A stretch of DNA of 64,000 nucleotides. Origin: Cryobacterium arcticum (GTDB taxonomy: Bacteria; Actinomycetota; Actinomycetes; Actinomycetales; Microbacteriaceae). The stretch spans positions 2,790,001 to 2,854,000 of the forward strand of contig NZ_CP016282.1 in the NCBI RefSeq assembly GCF_001679725.1. The letters run 5' to 3'. The first letter of the stretch is position 1, and the number at the start of each line of letters is the position of its first letter. A program made the translations under genes and the position numbers. The notes beneath the pieces were generated by a model. That model worked only from the letters and a program-made list of their open reading frames with translations, was not told the origin of the DNA and searched no databases. Shown here piece by piece: positions 52,417 through 61,404 of the stretch.

Positions 52417-53280
52417 ATGATAATCGTCACTGGTGCCACCGGGCACCTAGGAACCCAGATCGTCGAGAGCGTCTTGGAACGGGTGCCGGCCGCATCCGTC
52501 GGAGTGAGCGTGCGGGACCCCGCCAAGGCGCGCGGACTGTCCGACCGCGGCGTGCGGGTGCGTGCCGGGGACTTCACCGACCCCGGGTCGCTCGCGCACG
52601 CCTTCGAGGATGCGGACCAGGTGCTCGTGATCTCGGCGGCCATCCGCGGCGGTGGCGCATTCGACGCCAACCGGGTCGCCATCGACGCGGCGAAGGCGGC
52701 CGGGGCCGGGCGGGTGCTCTACACGAGCCACCAGGCAGCGTCACCCGACTCGCTCTTTCCCCCTCAACTCGTACACGCCGCCACCGAGGCCCACCTGGCC
52801 GGGCAGAGCGTGCCTTTCACCGCGCTGCGCAATGGGTTCTACGCCAACGCGCTCGGCATCCACCTGGACAGCGCGCTGAGCACGGGCCGCATTGTCGTGC
52901 CCGAGGACGGTCCGGTGTCCTGGACCGCCCACGAGGACCTCGCGGAAGTGGCCGCAATCGCCCTCACCGACGACGGCACTTTGGACGGCATCTCCGCCCC
53001 GCTCACCGCGTCGGTCGCCCTCGATCTCGGGCAGGTGGCAGGCATCCTGAGCACGCTGACCGGCCAGACCATCACCCGCGTCACCGTGAGCGACGACGAG
53101 TGGCGGGCCTCGGCGATCGAGCGCGGACTGCCGCCCATGGTGGCGGACTTCTCCCTGGGCATGTTCCAGGCCGCGCGCCGCGGTGAGTTCGCCGTCACCG
53201 ACTCCACCCTGGAGACCCTCATCGGGCACGCCACTACCCCGGTCGAGCACACTCTGCGGCAGCTCCTCGCCGACCGCTGA
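52417..53280 (+). CDS. NmrA-like NAD(P)H-binding oxidoreductase (QorB type)
   Basis: 287 aa. Rossmann motif TGATGHLG at residues 5-12, then SVRDPAKARGLSDRGVRVRAGDFTDPGSL, typical of NmrA/QorB proteins that lack the SDR Tyr-Lys pair and either reduce quinones or sense NADP. GGAGC precedes ATG 52417. Divergent TetR likely controls it, as in quinone- or electrophile-responsive pairs. Confidence 0.88.
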   Translation: MIIVTGATGHLGTQIVESVLERVPAASVGVSVRDPAKARGLSDRGVRVRAGDFTDPGSLAHAFEDADQVLVISAAIRGGGAFDANRVAIDAAKAAGAGRVLYTSHQAASPDSLFPPQLVHAATEAHLAGQSVPFTALRNGFYANALGIHLDSALSTGRIVVPEDGPVSWTAHEDLAEVAAIALTDDGTLDGISAPLTASVALDLGQVAGILSTLTGQTITRVTVSDDEWRASAIERGLPPMVADFSLGMFQAARRGEFAVTDSTLETLIGHATTPVEHTLRQLLADR

Positions 53281-53777
53281 CCTCTCTCGCTGCTCCCGTG
53301 GACCGGCGGCATACCCGCGCACCGGCGCCGCACCCGGGCACAGCATCCGGGCACAGCATCCGGCCTCGGCTTAGCGCGGGTCAGGGGCCGCTGCGCGGGA
53401 TGCGTGCCACCCGCGAAACGGCGCCGCACCCGCGCTCGGCATATGGGAGGCCACTCGCGGGCCCGGCGGGACGGAGTACCCGCAAACTGGCGCCACACCC
53501 GCGGAACGGCGCCACACCCGCGCCCCGCATCCGCCGGCGGCCAAGGGCGGGCCGCACGCCGTTGCGCGGGATGCACGCCACCCGCGAAACGGCGCCGCAC
53601 CCGCACTCGGGACATGAGGGGCCACCCGCGGGTGGGCACGAGACGGAGCACCCGCGGAACGGCGCCGCGCCCGCGCACAACATCCGGCCTCGGCCTCGCG
53701 CGGGCCACACGCCGCTGCGCGGTATGCGCGCCACCCGCGAAGCGGCGCCGCACCCGCGCTCAGGGCGCTCAGGGCGC
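53281..53777. repeat. GC-rich palindromic repeat cluster R5
   Basis: 497 bases holding several imperfect palindromes; the clearest is 53374-53435 with arms GCGCGGGT/ACCCGCGC. CCACCCGCGAAACGGCGCC and close variants occur at about 53407, 53578 and 53737. No gene. It separates the NmrA-like gene from the lacI gene (convergent). Confidence 0.8.
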
Positions 53778-54833
53778 TCAGGCCGGCGCCGGGGCCTCCA
53801 TGGGGATGGCGGCGAACTCGCGCACCACCAGCCGGGGCTTCACCATGCGGTGCCGAGGCTCCGCCGACTCGGGGGCACCGTGCACCTTGCCGCCGAACTC
53901 GCCCGTCAGCAACTCGAGCACCCCCGCGGCCACCTCGTCCACGGACTGATCGACGCTGGAGAGCCCGATCGCCGCGGCGACGGGCGTGTTGTCGTAGCCG
54001 GTGACCGGCACCCGCTCAGGGTTGGCGATCATGGCGCCCAGGGCGAGGGAATCGCTCGCGCAGAGCACCGCATCGAGCCTTCCTGCAGTGCGGCGCAACT
54101 CCTGCATGGCCGCGGTTCCCTCGGCCACGCCGTCTACCGTGACCACCTCGAGGGCGGCCAGTTCGTCTTCGGTCACGTCATTGCGCTCGAGCATCGCATC
54201 CCGCCAGCCGCGCCGGCGATCCTCGCCCGTGCCCGACGGGCTCGGCCAGCCGATGTACCCGATGCGCCGGGCCCCGGCCTCCTGCTGCGCGCGGGTGGCA
54301 TCGTGCAGGCCGGTCCAGCCGTCCACATCCACCCAGAGATGTTTGGGGTCGTCGAGATCGTCGACCCCCCACGGGCGGCCGAAGGTCACGAACGAGATCC
54401 CGTTCTCGAGCAGCCAGGTCGTGCGGGGGTCGCCGGCGAACGTGGAGGTGAGCACGAAGCCGTCCACATCGGCGCCGTCGTTCAGGCGCTTGAGCTGGGT
54501 GATCTCGTCTTCGGGGCCGGTCGCGGTGAACAGCAGCACCCGCAGGCCCTGCCGGTCCGCCTGCTCGGTGAGGGCGTGCAGAAAGCTGTCCAGCACCGAG
54601 CCGGAGATGCCGTCGATCATCGGGTCGAGCCGGATGCCGATGGTGGAGCTGCGCCGGGTGCGGAGCCGCCGCGCCGACGCGTGCGGGCGGTAGCCCAGCT
54701 CGGCGATCGCGGCCTGCACCCGCTCCCGGGTGTCGGCGCGCACGATGCCGGGCGAGTTCATCACATTGGACACGGTCTGGCGGGAGACGCCGGCGGCCAG
54801 CGCGACATCCGTCACGGTCGGAAACGTAGTCAT
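53778..54833 (-). CDS. LacI-family repressor of the sugar operon
   Basis: 351 aa. LacI headpiece PTVTDVALAAGVSRQTVSNVMN (residues 5-26, in two parts) with hinge PHASARRLRTRRS, followed by a periplasmic-binding-like sugar domain. GGAGG in front of the ATG. Divergent from the sugar ABC genes, with three GATCGATC palindromes between them, so it almost certainly represses that operon (and itself) until the imported sugar binds. Confidence 0.92.
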   Translation of the reverse strand: MTTFPTVTDVALAAGVSRQTVSNVMNSPGIVRADTRERVQAAIAELGYRPHASARRLRTRRSSTIGIRLDPMIDGISGSVLDSFLHALTEQADRQGLRVLLFTATGPEDEITQLKRLNDGADVDGFVLTSTFAGDPRTTWLLENGISFVTFGRPWGVDDLDDPKHLWVDVDGWTGLHDATRAQQEAGARRIGYIGWPSPSGTGEDRRRGWRDAMLERNDVTEDELAALEVVTVDGVAEGTAAMQELRRTAGRLDAVLCASDSLALGAMIANPERVPVTGYDNTPVAAAIGLSSVDQSVDEVAAGVLELLTGEFGGKVHGAPESAEPRHRMVKPRLVVREFAAIPMEAPAPA

Positions 54834-54884
54834 GGCCGCTCCTCCCCCGAGTCCCGCATCGGCACGGCACCTAAGCGCCCGTCA

Positions 54885-54896
54885 ATGGATCGATCC
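54885..54896. promoter_or_regulatory. LacI operator O1
   Basis: Perfect palindrome TGGATCGATCCA between lacI and the sugar operon, on the lacI side. Confidence 0.75.
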
Positions 54897-54947
54897 AACA
54901 CCGATCTCCCACAGAGTACCGCGTTTGCTCCCACAAAATACCCAATA

Positions 54948-54960
54948 TTTGATCGATCCA
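54948..54960. promoter_or_regulatory. LacI operator O2
   Basis: Near-palindrome TTGATCGATCCAA sharing the GATCGATC core with O1 and O3. Confidence 0.75.
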
Positions 54961-54966
54961 AGAAAA

Positions 54967-54982
54967 CATTTGATCGATCAAA
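54967..54982. promoter_or_regulatory. LacI operator O3
   Basis: Perfect 16-base palindrome ATTTGATCGATCAAAT. It covers the proposed -35 TTGATC (54969-54974); a 17-base spacer leads to the -10 TACTGT (54992-54997) of the sugar operon. Confidence 0.8.
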
Positions 54983-55049
54983 TTAATTCAGCTACTGTGA
55001 CCACTACACAAGCAAGCGCGCACCGTAGCGCGACAGAAGGAGCATCAAG

Positions 55050-56309
55050 ATGCAACGACGCAACTCCCGCTGGTTGATCGGCGCAGGCCTCACCGTGGTC
55101 GGCGCCCTCACTCTCAGCGCATGTGGTTCCGGGTCGGGGTTCGGCGACAGCGCCGGCTCCACCGACGGCGAACTCACCAGCGATTCCTCCAAGGGCCTCA
55201 CGGTTCTGATCGGCTCGAGCGGCGACGCCGAGACCGCGGCCGTCAACGAGGCCGTGGCCGCCTGGTCGAAGGACTCCGGCACCGACGCGAAGGTCAGCGT
55301 CGCCAGCGACCTCAACCAGCAGCTCGCCCAGGGCTTCGCCGCCCAGAAGCCGGCCGACGTCTTCTACCTCTCCACGGATGCCCTCGCCGGCTACGCGTCG
55401 AACGGCTCGCTGCTCCCCTACGGCGACGACCTGGCCAACAAGGACGACTTCTACCCGAGCCTGGTCAGCTCCTTCACCTACGACGGCGAGTTCTACTGCG
55501 CCCCGAAGGACTTCTCCACCCTGCAGCTGATCATCAACACCGACCTCTGGGCGGCGGCCGGACTCACGGATGCCGACATCCCCACCACCTGGGACGAGCT
55601 CGCCACCGTAGCCAAGACCCTCACCACCGACACGCAGGTGGGCCTGGGCATCGGCGGCGAATACGCCCGGCTGGGCGCCTTCATGACCGAGGCCGGCGGC
55701 AACCTGATGAACGACGACAGCACCGAGGCCACCGCGAACAGCCCGGAGAGCGTCGAAGGACTCGAGTACGCGCAGACCCTGCTCAACGACGGCGTGATGA
55801 AGTACGCCACCGAGCTCGGCGCGGGCTGGGGCGGCGAGGCGTTCGGCAAGCAGCTGTCCGCCATGACCATCGAGGGCAACTGGATCACCGGGGCCATGAC
55901 GAACGACTTCCCCGACGTGAACTACACGGTCGCCGAGCTCCCCGCGGGCCCGGAGGGCAAGGGCACCCTGCAGTTCACCAACTGCTGGGGCATCGCCGCC
56001 GACAGCCCCAACCAGGCCGCAGCGCTCGACCTCGTCGAACAGCTCACCAGCAAGGACGCCCAGCTGACCTTCTCCGAGGAGTTCGGCCCGATGCCGTCCA
56101 TCCAGTCCGCCGCCGAGGACTGGAAGAGCGCCAACCCCACCCTGGTGCCCTTCCTCGCCGGGGCCGACTACGCCAAGGGCGTGCCCAACCTGCAGGGTTC
56201 AGCGGATGTCGTGAGTGACCTCAACGCACAGCTCGAGTCGCTCAAGACCGGGGATGCGCAGACCATCCTCGACTCCACGCAGAAGAACCTCGAAGCACTG
56301 CTGAAGTAG
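55050..56309 (+). CDS. Sugar ABC transporter substrate-binding lipoprotein
   Basis: 419 aa, SBP_bac_1 family. Lipobox LSAC with C25. First lobe has VNEAVAAWSKDSGTDAKVSVASDLNQQLAQGFAAQKPADVFYLSTD (in pieces); later GELSAMTIEGNWITGAM-like QLSAMTIEGNWITGAM is the family sugar-site region. Binds an oligo- or monosaccharide outside the cell for the two following permeases. Strong AGAAGGAG leader. Confidence 0.92.
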   Translation: MQRRNSRWLIGAGLTVVGALTLSACGSGSGFGDSAGSTDGELTSDSSKGLTVLIGSSGDAETAAVNEAVAAWSKDSGTDAKVSVASDLNQQLAQGFAAQKPADVFYLSTDALAGYASNGSLLPYGDDLANKDDFYPSLVSSFTYDGEFYCAPKDFSTLQLIINTDLWAAAGLTDADIPTTWDELATVAKTLTTDTQVGLGIGGEYARLGAFMTEAGGNLMNDDSTEATANSPESVEGLEYAQTLLNDGVMKYATELGAGWGGEAFGKQLSAMTIEGNWITGAMTNDFPDVNYTVAELPAGPEGKGTLQFTNCWGIAADSPNQAAALDLVEQLTSKDAQLTFSEEFGPMPSIQSAAEDWKSANPTLVPFLAGADYAKGVPNLQGSADVVSDLNAQLESLKTGDAQTILDSTQKNLEALLK

Positions 56310-56314
56310 CCATC

Positions 56315-57409
56315 ATGTCGACGCCTACACAGACGCCCCGCCGCTCCGGAATCCGGGGCGGCGAGGCCGCCTCGGGGTGGCTGTTCACGGCCCCGATGAT
56401 CATCCTGCTCGGGATGTTCCTGGTCATCCCGGTTCTGATGGCCCTCTGGGTGAGCTTCTCCGACTGGAACGGTCGCGGCAGCCCCTTCGCCGGTTCGGTG
56501 GGGTTTGTGGGCCTCGACAACTACTCCGCCCTGCTCGGCGGTGGCGGCCTGGCCGAACAGGACTTCGGCACGGCTCTGCGCAACAACGCCTGGTACGTGC
56601 TCCTGGTCGTGCCGATCCAGACCATGCTCAGCCTGTTCCTGGCCGTGCTGGTGAACCGACAGATCCTGCGCGGCCGCGGCTTCTTCCGCACCGCCTTCTA
56701 CTTTCCGTCGGTCACCAGCTCGGTCGCCATCACCGTGCTCTGGCTGTTCCTGTTCAGCTCCACCGGCGCGGTCAACAAGCTGCTCTCCTTCATCGGGGTG
56801 AACGGGCCCAACTGGTTCAACGACCCCAGCGGCGTGCTGCACAACATCCTCCGGGTCTTCGGCGTGCAGAACGGCCCGGCGGCACTCACCGGCAACGATT
56901 TCCTCGGCATCTCCTTCTGGGAGTGGCTCGCCGGACCATCCGTGGCCATGAGCGCGTTCATCTTGATGGCCGTGTTCACCACCAGCGGCACGTTCATGCT
57001 GCTTTTCATCGCGGCGCTGCAGAACCTCAGCGGCGACGTCGTGGAGGCGGCCATGATGGACGGCGCCAACGGCTGGCAACGGTTCTGGCGGGTCACCCTG
57101 CCCCAGCTGCGGCCGACGCTGTTCACCGTGCTCACCCTGGGCCTGATCGGCGCCTGGCAGGTGTTCGACCAGATCTACACCGGCACCCAGGGTGGTCCGG
57201 GCAAGACCACGCTCACCCCCGCGTACTTGTCCTACCAAACCGCGTTCACCAACCAGGCCTGGGGCCAGGGCGCCGCGATCGCGTTCATCCTGTTCGTGAT
57301 CATCGTGGTCTTCACCCTTTTCCAGCGCGCTCTGCTGGCCGAACGCAAGGTCTCCGCCCGCCGGATGCGCATGTACGTGCAGACCCCCACCCCCGGAGGT
57401 TCCAAATGA
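56315..57409 (+). CDS. Sugar ABC transporter permease (MalF type)
   Basis: 364 aa, six or more helices; starts 5 bases after the binding-protein stop. EAA loop: GDVVEAAMMDGANGWQRFWRVTLPQLRPTLF (in pieces, about 245-275). Overlaps the second permease by ATGA. Its large periplasmic loop (ANDPSGVLHNILRVFGVQNGP region) is longer than usual. Confidence 0.92.
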   Translation: MSTPTQTPRRSGIRGGEAASGWLFTAPMIILLGMFLVIPVLMALWVSFSDWNGRGSPFAGSVGFVGLDNYSALLGGGGLAEQDFGTALRNNAWYVLLVVPIQTMLSLFLAVLVNRQILRGRGFFRTAFYFPSVTSSVAITVLWLFLFSSTGAVNKLLSFIGVNGPNWFNDPSGVLHNILRVFGVQNGPAALTGNDFLGISFWEWLAGPSVAMSAFILMAVFTTSGTFMLLFIAALQNLSGDVVEAAMMDGANGWQRFWRVTLPQLRPTLFTVLTLGLIGAWQVFDQIYTGTQGGPGKTTLTPAYLSYQTAFTNQAWGQGAAIAFILFVIIVVFTLFQRALLAERKVSARRMRMYVQTPTPGGSK

Positions 57410-58314
57410 GCACCACCGCACGCGCCCGGGTGCAGCCCCGCTCCCCCTCCCAGCGACTGCGCAACCTGAGCCGGCCGCAGCTGCCCACCTCCGCCATCGC
57501 CGGCCGGTCGCTGCTCTACGCCATCCTGATCGTGCTCGCGATCATTTACATCGCCCCGTTCCTGGTGCAGGTCGCCACGTCGTTCAAGACGGATGCCGAA
57601 GCGGCGAGCAACCCGATGTCGCTGATTCCGGCCACCTGGTCGTCGGCCGCGTACGAGAAGTTGTTCCTCAACTCGGACTTCCCGGTCTGGTTCCAGAACT
57701 CGGCAATCGTGACGGTCTTCGTCACCCTCGGCCGGGTCTTCTTCAACTCCCTGGCCGGGTATGCGCTGGCCCGGCTGCACTTCCGCGGCCGCAACGTGAT
57801 CTTCGCGCTGCTCATCGCCGTGATGAGCGTGCCCGGTGTGGTGCTGCTGATCCCCAAGTTCCTGGTGATCAACCAGCTGGGCATCTACGACACCTACGTG
57901 GCCATGATCGTGCCGCTGCTCACCGATGCCGCCGGCGTGTTCATCATGAAGAACTTCTTCGAGTCCATCCCCGCCAGCGTGGAGGAGCAGGCCCGCATCG
58001 ACGGCGCCGGCACCTTCCGGGTGTTCTGGTCGATCGTGCTGCCGATGGCCCGGCCGGCGCTGGTGACCATCATCATCCTGTCGTTCCAGGGCTCCTGGAA
58101 TGAGCTGTCGCACTTCATCGTGGCCACCCAATCGCCCGAACTCACCACGCTCACCAAGGGCGTCGCGTCGCTGGCGTCCGGGCAGCTGAGCCAGGGCACG
58201 CAGTACCCGCTCAAGCTCGCCGCGGCGGCGATCATGACCATCCCGGTGGCGGTGATGTTCTTCATCTTCCAGAAACGCATCATGAACACCACCGACGGGG
58301 CCGTGAAGGAGTAG
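57406..58314 (+). CDS. Sugar ABC transporter permease (MalG type)
   Basis: 302 aa, six helices; GGAGGT before ATG, which overlaps the previous stop. EAA loop: PASVEEQARIDGAGTFRVFWSIVLPMARPAL (in pieces). No ATPase gene is present in the operon, so a shared MsiK-type ATPase encoded elsewhere is expected, as is common in Actinobacteria. Confidence 0.92.
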   Translation: MSTTARARVQPRSPSQRLRNLSRPQLPTSAIAGRSLLYAILIVLAIIYIAPFLVQVATSFKTDAEAASNPMSLIPATWSSAAYEKLFLNSDFPVWFQNSAIVTVFVTLGRVFFNSLAGYALARLHFRGRNVIFALLIAVMSVPGVVLLIPKFLVINQLGIYDTYVAMIVPLLTDAAGVFIMKNFFESIPASVEEQARIDGAGTFRVFWSIVLPMARPALVTIIILSFQGSWNELSHFIVATQSPELTTLTKGVASLASGQLSQGTQYPLKLAAAAIMTIPVAVMFFIFQKRIMNTTDGAVKE

Positions 58315-58377
58315 CCGCTCCTGAACGCTTTGTTTCCCGGATCCGCACCACAACACCACTGGAGTCGTACCTCACTC

Positions 58378-60456
58378 ATGCTTTCCCACCCCGTCCAGCC
58401 CCTGCTCCACGATTCCGCCATCGTTCTGGCCGCGCCCACCCAGGCGTGGTCCGGCTCCGACGGGCGCACGAGTCTGCCGATCCACGGCCTGTATCACGCC
58501 GACACCCGCATCCTCTCCGGGTGGACCCTCCTGGTCGGCGGCGCCGCCGGCGAACCGATCGGCTCGGCCGCCCGCGGGGCCGGCGAGATGACGTTCAACG
58601 CGCTGCTCCGCCACCTCGACGACCGCACCGCCGACCCACGGCTGCGGCTGCACGTCACCCGCACGGTCACCGCCGGGCGGCTCACCGAGCAGATCACCAT
58701 TGAGTCCGGGCTGGCCGAGCCGGTCGACACCACGGTGTCGGTGCGCCTGTCGGCCGACTTCGCCGATATGCAGACCGTCAAGGCCGGGCTGGCCAGCGCG
58801 GCCGACCGGGCCGCGTTCCCGGCGGCCGAGCTGCCCGAGATCCCGTCCGTCGAGGTGCAGACCAGCGACGCGGGCATCCGCCTGACCACCCCCACCGTGG
58901 CAGCGCTCGTGCAGGTGAGCGGCGACGGCGTGCTCGGCACGGATGCCGCGGCGCTCGGCCGCCACTCGGCCGACCCGGTCGGCGCTCTCGGCCGGCCCAC
59001 CGAACTCGGCGCCAACTGGGCGGTCACCGTGCCGGCCCGCGGCAGCGTCACCGTCACCTGGACCGTCGACATCGACCACTCCGCCACCGTCGTGCAGGCG
59101 GCCCCCGGGCTCCCCGAATGGGCGGGGGTGTCGGTGCAGTCCGGCGACGCCCGGCTGGGCCGCTGGGTGCAGAAGGCCCTTGAGGACCTCTCCGGCTTGC
59201 GGATGGCCACCACCGCGCGTCCGGAGGAGCCGTTCCTCGCCGCCGGCGCCCCGTGGTTCTTCACCCTGTTCGGCCGGGACTCGATCTGGGCCGCGCGGTT
59301 CCTGCTGCCGCTGGGCACCGAGCTGGCCGCCTCCACCCTGCGCATCCTCGCCGAGCTGCAGGGCACTTCGACTAACGACGAGACCGCCGAGCAGCCGGGC
59401 AAGATCATGCACGAACTGCGGCCGGCCGCGTTCACCATCCCCGGCGAAGACGTGTCGCTGCCCCCGCTGTACTACGGCACTGTCGACGCCACCCCGCTGT
59501 GGATCTGCCTGCTCGCCGACGCCCACCGCTGGGGCATGGCCGACGCCGAGGTCGAGGCCCTGCTGCCGCACCTCGAGGCGGCCCTGGCCTGGATGCGTGA
59601 CTTCGGCGACAGCGACGGCGACGGGTTCCTCGAGTATGTCGACAGCACCGGCCACGGCCTGGCCAACCAGGGCTGGAAGGACTCCGGCGACTCCATCCAG
59701 TGGCGTGACGGCAGCCTGGCCGACGGCCCGATCGCGCTCTGTGAGGTGCAGGCCTACGCCTACCAGGCCGCCATCGGCGGCGCCGACCTGCTCGACGCGT
59801 TCGGCCGGCCCGGCGGCGACGTGTGGCGGGCCTGGGCCGAGAAGCTCAAGACCCGGTTCCGCGAGTCTTTCTGGATCGACTCGCCCGCGGGTCGCTACCC
59901 GGCCGTGGCGCTGGACGCGTTCAAGCGCCCGGTCGACACCGTCACCAGCAACATCGGCCACCTGCTCGGCACCGGCCTGCTCTCCGCCGAGGAAGCCGCC
60001 CTCGTCGCCGCCCGGTTGGTCTCCCCCGAGCTCAACTCCGGCTACGGCCTGCGCACCATGTCCACCGACTCGGCCGGCTACTGGCCGGTGAGCTACCACG
60101 GCGGCTCCGTGTGGACCCACGACACCGCCATCGCGATCGCCGGCCTCGGCCGCGACGGCTTCGGCGCCGAGGCGGGCGAGCTGATCACCGGCCTGCTCGC
60201 CGCGGCCGAGTCGTTCGACTACCGGATGCCCGAGCTGCACTCCGGCGACGACGCCACCGCCGTGACCGCCGCCGGCCCCTACCCGGCCGCCTGCCGCCCG
60301 CAGGCATGGGCCGCCGCCGCCGCGGTGGCCGTGCTGGGCACGGTGCTCGGCTTGGCCCCCGACCCCGCCACCGGCGAGGTCACCTCCGCCCCCATCACCC
60401 CGGCCGTCGTGGGCGACGTGACCGTGCACGGCCTGCCCGCCCGCTGCATCCGCTGA
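58378..60456 (+). CDS. Glycogen-debranching type glucosidase (GDE N-term + GH133-like)
   Basis: 692 aa from ATG 58378. N-terminal beta domain of bacterial debranching enzymes (PIHGLYHADTRILSGWTLLV, about 35-54), then an (alpha/alpha)6 barrel: APWFFTLFGRDSIWAARFLLP, the acid-rich DSDGDGFLEYVDSTGHGLANQGWKDSGDSIQW (pieces) and GYWPVSYHGGSVWTHDTAIA. Candidate catalytic acids are in the FGRDSIW and WKDSGDS segments. It probably removes glucosyl residues from the imported oligosaccharide inside the cell; substrate class unproven. Same operon as the LacI-controlled importer. Confidence 0.87.
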   Translation: MLSHPVQPLLHDSAIVLAAPTQAWSGSDGRTSLPIHGLYHADTRILSGWTLLVGGAAGEPIGSAARGAGEMTFNALLRHLDDRTADPRLRLHVTRTVTAGRLTEQITIESGLAEPVDTTVSVRLSADFADMQTVKAGLASAADRAAFPAAELPEIPSVEVQTSDAGIRLTTPTVAALVQVSGDGVLGTDAAALGRHSADPVGALGRPTELGANWAVTVPARGSVTVTWTVDIDHSATVVQAAPGLPEWAGVSVQSGDARLGRWVQKALEDLSGLRMATTARPEEPFLAAGAPWFFTLFGRDSIWAARFLLPLGTELAASTLRILAELQGTSTNDETAEQPGKIMHELRPAAFTIPGEDVSLPPLYYGTVDATPLWICLLADAHRWGMADAEVEALLPHLEAALAWMRDFGDSDGDGFLEYVDSTGHGLANQGWKDSGDSIQWRDGSLADGPIALCEVQAYAYQAAIGGADLLDAFGRPGGDVWRAWAEKLKTRFRESFWIDSPAGRYPAVALDAFKRPVDTVTSNIGHLLGTGLLSAEEAALVAARLVSPELNSGYGLRTMSTDSAGYWPVSYHGGSVWTHDTAIAIAGLGRDGFGAEAGELITGLLAAAESFDYRMPELHSGDDATAVTAAGPYPAACRPQAWAAAAAVAVLGTVLGLAPDPATGEVTSAPITPAVVGDVTVHGLPARCIR

Positions 60457-60487
60457 CCGGCGGCAGATCGGGGATCTCACCCAGCCT

Positions 60488-60533
60488 GAACGGGCGCCGC
60501 ACCAGCCATCGTCGCTGACTACGGCGCCCGTTC
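60488..60533 (+). terminator. 12-bp perfect hairpin after the sugar operon
   Basis: GAACGGGCGCCG (60488-60499) and CGGCGCCCGTTC (60522-60533) with a 22-base loop. No T-tract. Probable terminator of the sugar operon. Confidence 0.65.
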
Positions 60534-60699
60534 CTGCAGGTGTGCACCGAATCTCAGGCAATTCCGTGACGATTCGGCCGCTGTTCCCCTCTCAGTAGTG
60601 AGGGCGGGCCAATCGCTGCGGCACTGCGGCGACCCGCCCGCCCTCGCCAACGCTTGCGTCGACACGTCCGCGTCCTCCGCAACAAGAAAGCAGGCCACC

Positions 60700-60906
60700 A
60701 TGACCGCTCTACGCCTCATCGTCACCGCCGCCATCGCCTTTGCCGCGTACTTCATCGGAGCCAAGGCCGGCCGCGGCCGCTACAAGCAGATCCGTCGGAA
60801 CGCCAAGAAAGCCTGGAACGACCCGACCGTGAAGAAGGCTCGCGCCCGCACCCACAAGCTCGCCAGCCGCAACGCGAAGAAGATCACCAAGGCCGTTCAC
60901 CGCTAA
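60700..60906 (+). CDS. Small basic membrane-anchored protein
   Basis: 68 aa. One helix (LRLIVTAAIAFAAYFIGAKAG, residues 4-24 in two parts) followed by a strongly basic, helical tail (RYKQIRRNAKKAW, KKARARTHKLASRNAKKITKAV). Start 60700 preceded by AAGAAAG. Hairpin GAGGGCGGG/CCCGCCCTC (60600-60608 and 60637-60645) in the leader. YtxH-like in style; no family assigned. Followed by a DUF3618-like gene. Confidence 0.65.
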   Translation: MTALRLIVTAAIAFAAYFIGAKAGRGRYKQIRRNAKKAWNDPTVKKARARTHKLASRNAKKITKAVHR

Positions 60907-60959
60907 GCCGTTCGCCGCTTCGCCCTGAACCATCCCGACCCCTCGCCCGAAAGGACACC

Positions 60960-61247
60960 ATGACTGACAACACCGCCCAGCAGGCCCAGCACCTCGCCGA
61001 GGACGCCGCCGACAAGGCCACCGACCTCGCCGAGCAGGCCCGCCACGCCATCGACGACACCGTCTCCACCGTCAAGTCGGCCGTCAACGACCTCGACCTC
61101 GACAAGACCGCCGACACCGTCATCGCGACGGCCCACGAGACGCTCGACAAGATCACCGCGGCGTACAAGCGCAACCCCGCCCTGGTGCTCACCATCGCGT
61201 CGGTCGCCCTCGCGATCGTCGGCACGATCGTCTCCCGCCGCCGCTAA
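60960..61247 (+). CDS. DUF3618-like small envelope protein
   Basis: 95 aa; residues 1-65 form an acidic amphipathic helix (EDAADKATDLAEQARHAIDDTVSTVKSAVNDL, pieces) and 70-95 a C-terminal anchor (NPALVLTIASVALAIVGTIVSRRR, pieces). Resembles actinobacterial DUF3618 and stress-linked membrane-shaping proteins. GAAAGGA before ATG 60960. Acidic partner to the basic 68-aa protein just upstream, which hints at a complex. Confidence 0.65.
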   Translation: MTDNTAQQAQHLAEDAADKATDLAEQARHAIDDTVSTVKSAVNDLDLDKTADTVIATAHETLDKITAAYKRNPALVLTIASVALAIVGTIVSRRR

Positions 61248-61281
61248 CCGGCCCCAGGCCGCCACGACGGCCCGTCACCGA

Positions 61282-61328
61282 ACCGGGTGGCCGCATCCGC
61301 TACACACGGATGCTGCCACCCGGTTTTT
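61282..61328 (+). terminator. Rho-independent terminator
   Basis: ACCGGGTGGC (61282-61291) pairs with GCCACCCGGT (61315-61324) and GCATCCG (61293-61299) with CGGATGC (61307-61313), with a 7-base loop and a TTTTT tract right after. Ends the two-gene unit at 60700-61247. Confidence 0.93.
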
Positions 61329-61336
61329 CTGTGCCC

Positions 61337-61404
61337 TCAGGTTCGGTGTGTGCCCACGTTCTGTGTGTGCTCAGGTTCGGTGTGTGCTGGTGTTCGGTGT
61401 GCGC
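61337..61404. repeat. 4 x 17-bp tandem repeat
   Basis: Units at 61337, 61354, 61371 and 61388. Units 1 and 3 are identical (TCAGGTTCGGTGTGTGC), units 2 and 4 differ at 3-5 positions. It directly abuts the stop codon of the NUDIX gene (61405-61407). Confidence 0.9.

Noticed and set aside
53281..53777. Possible CRISPR array
   Set aside because: Repeats are palindromic, variable in length and lack regular unique spacers; no cas genes nearby.
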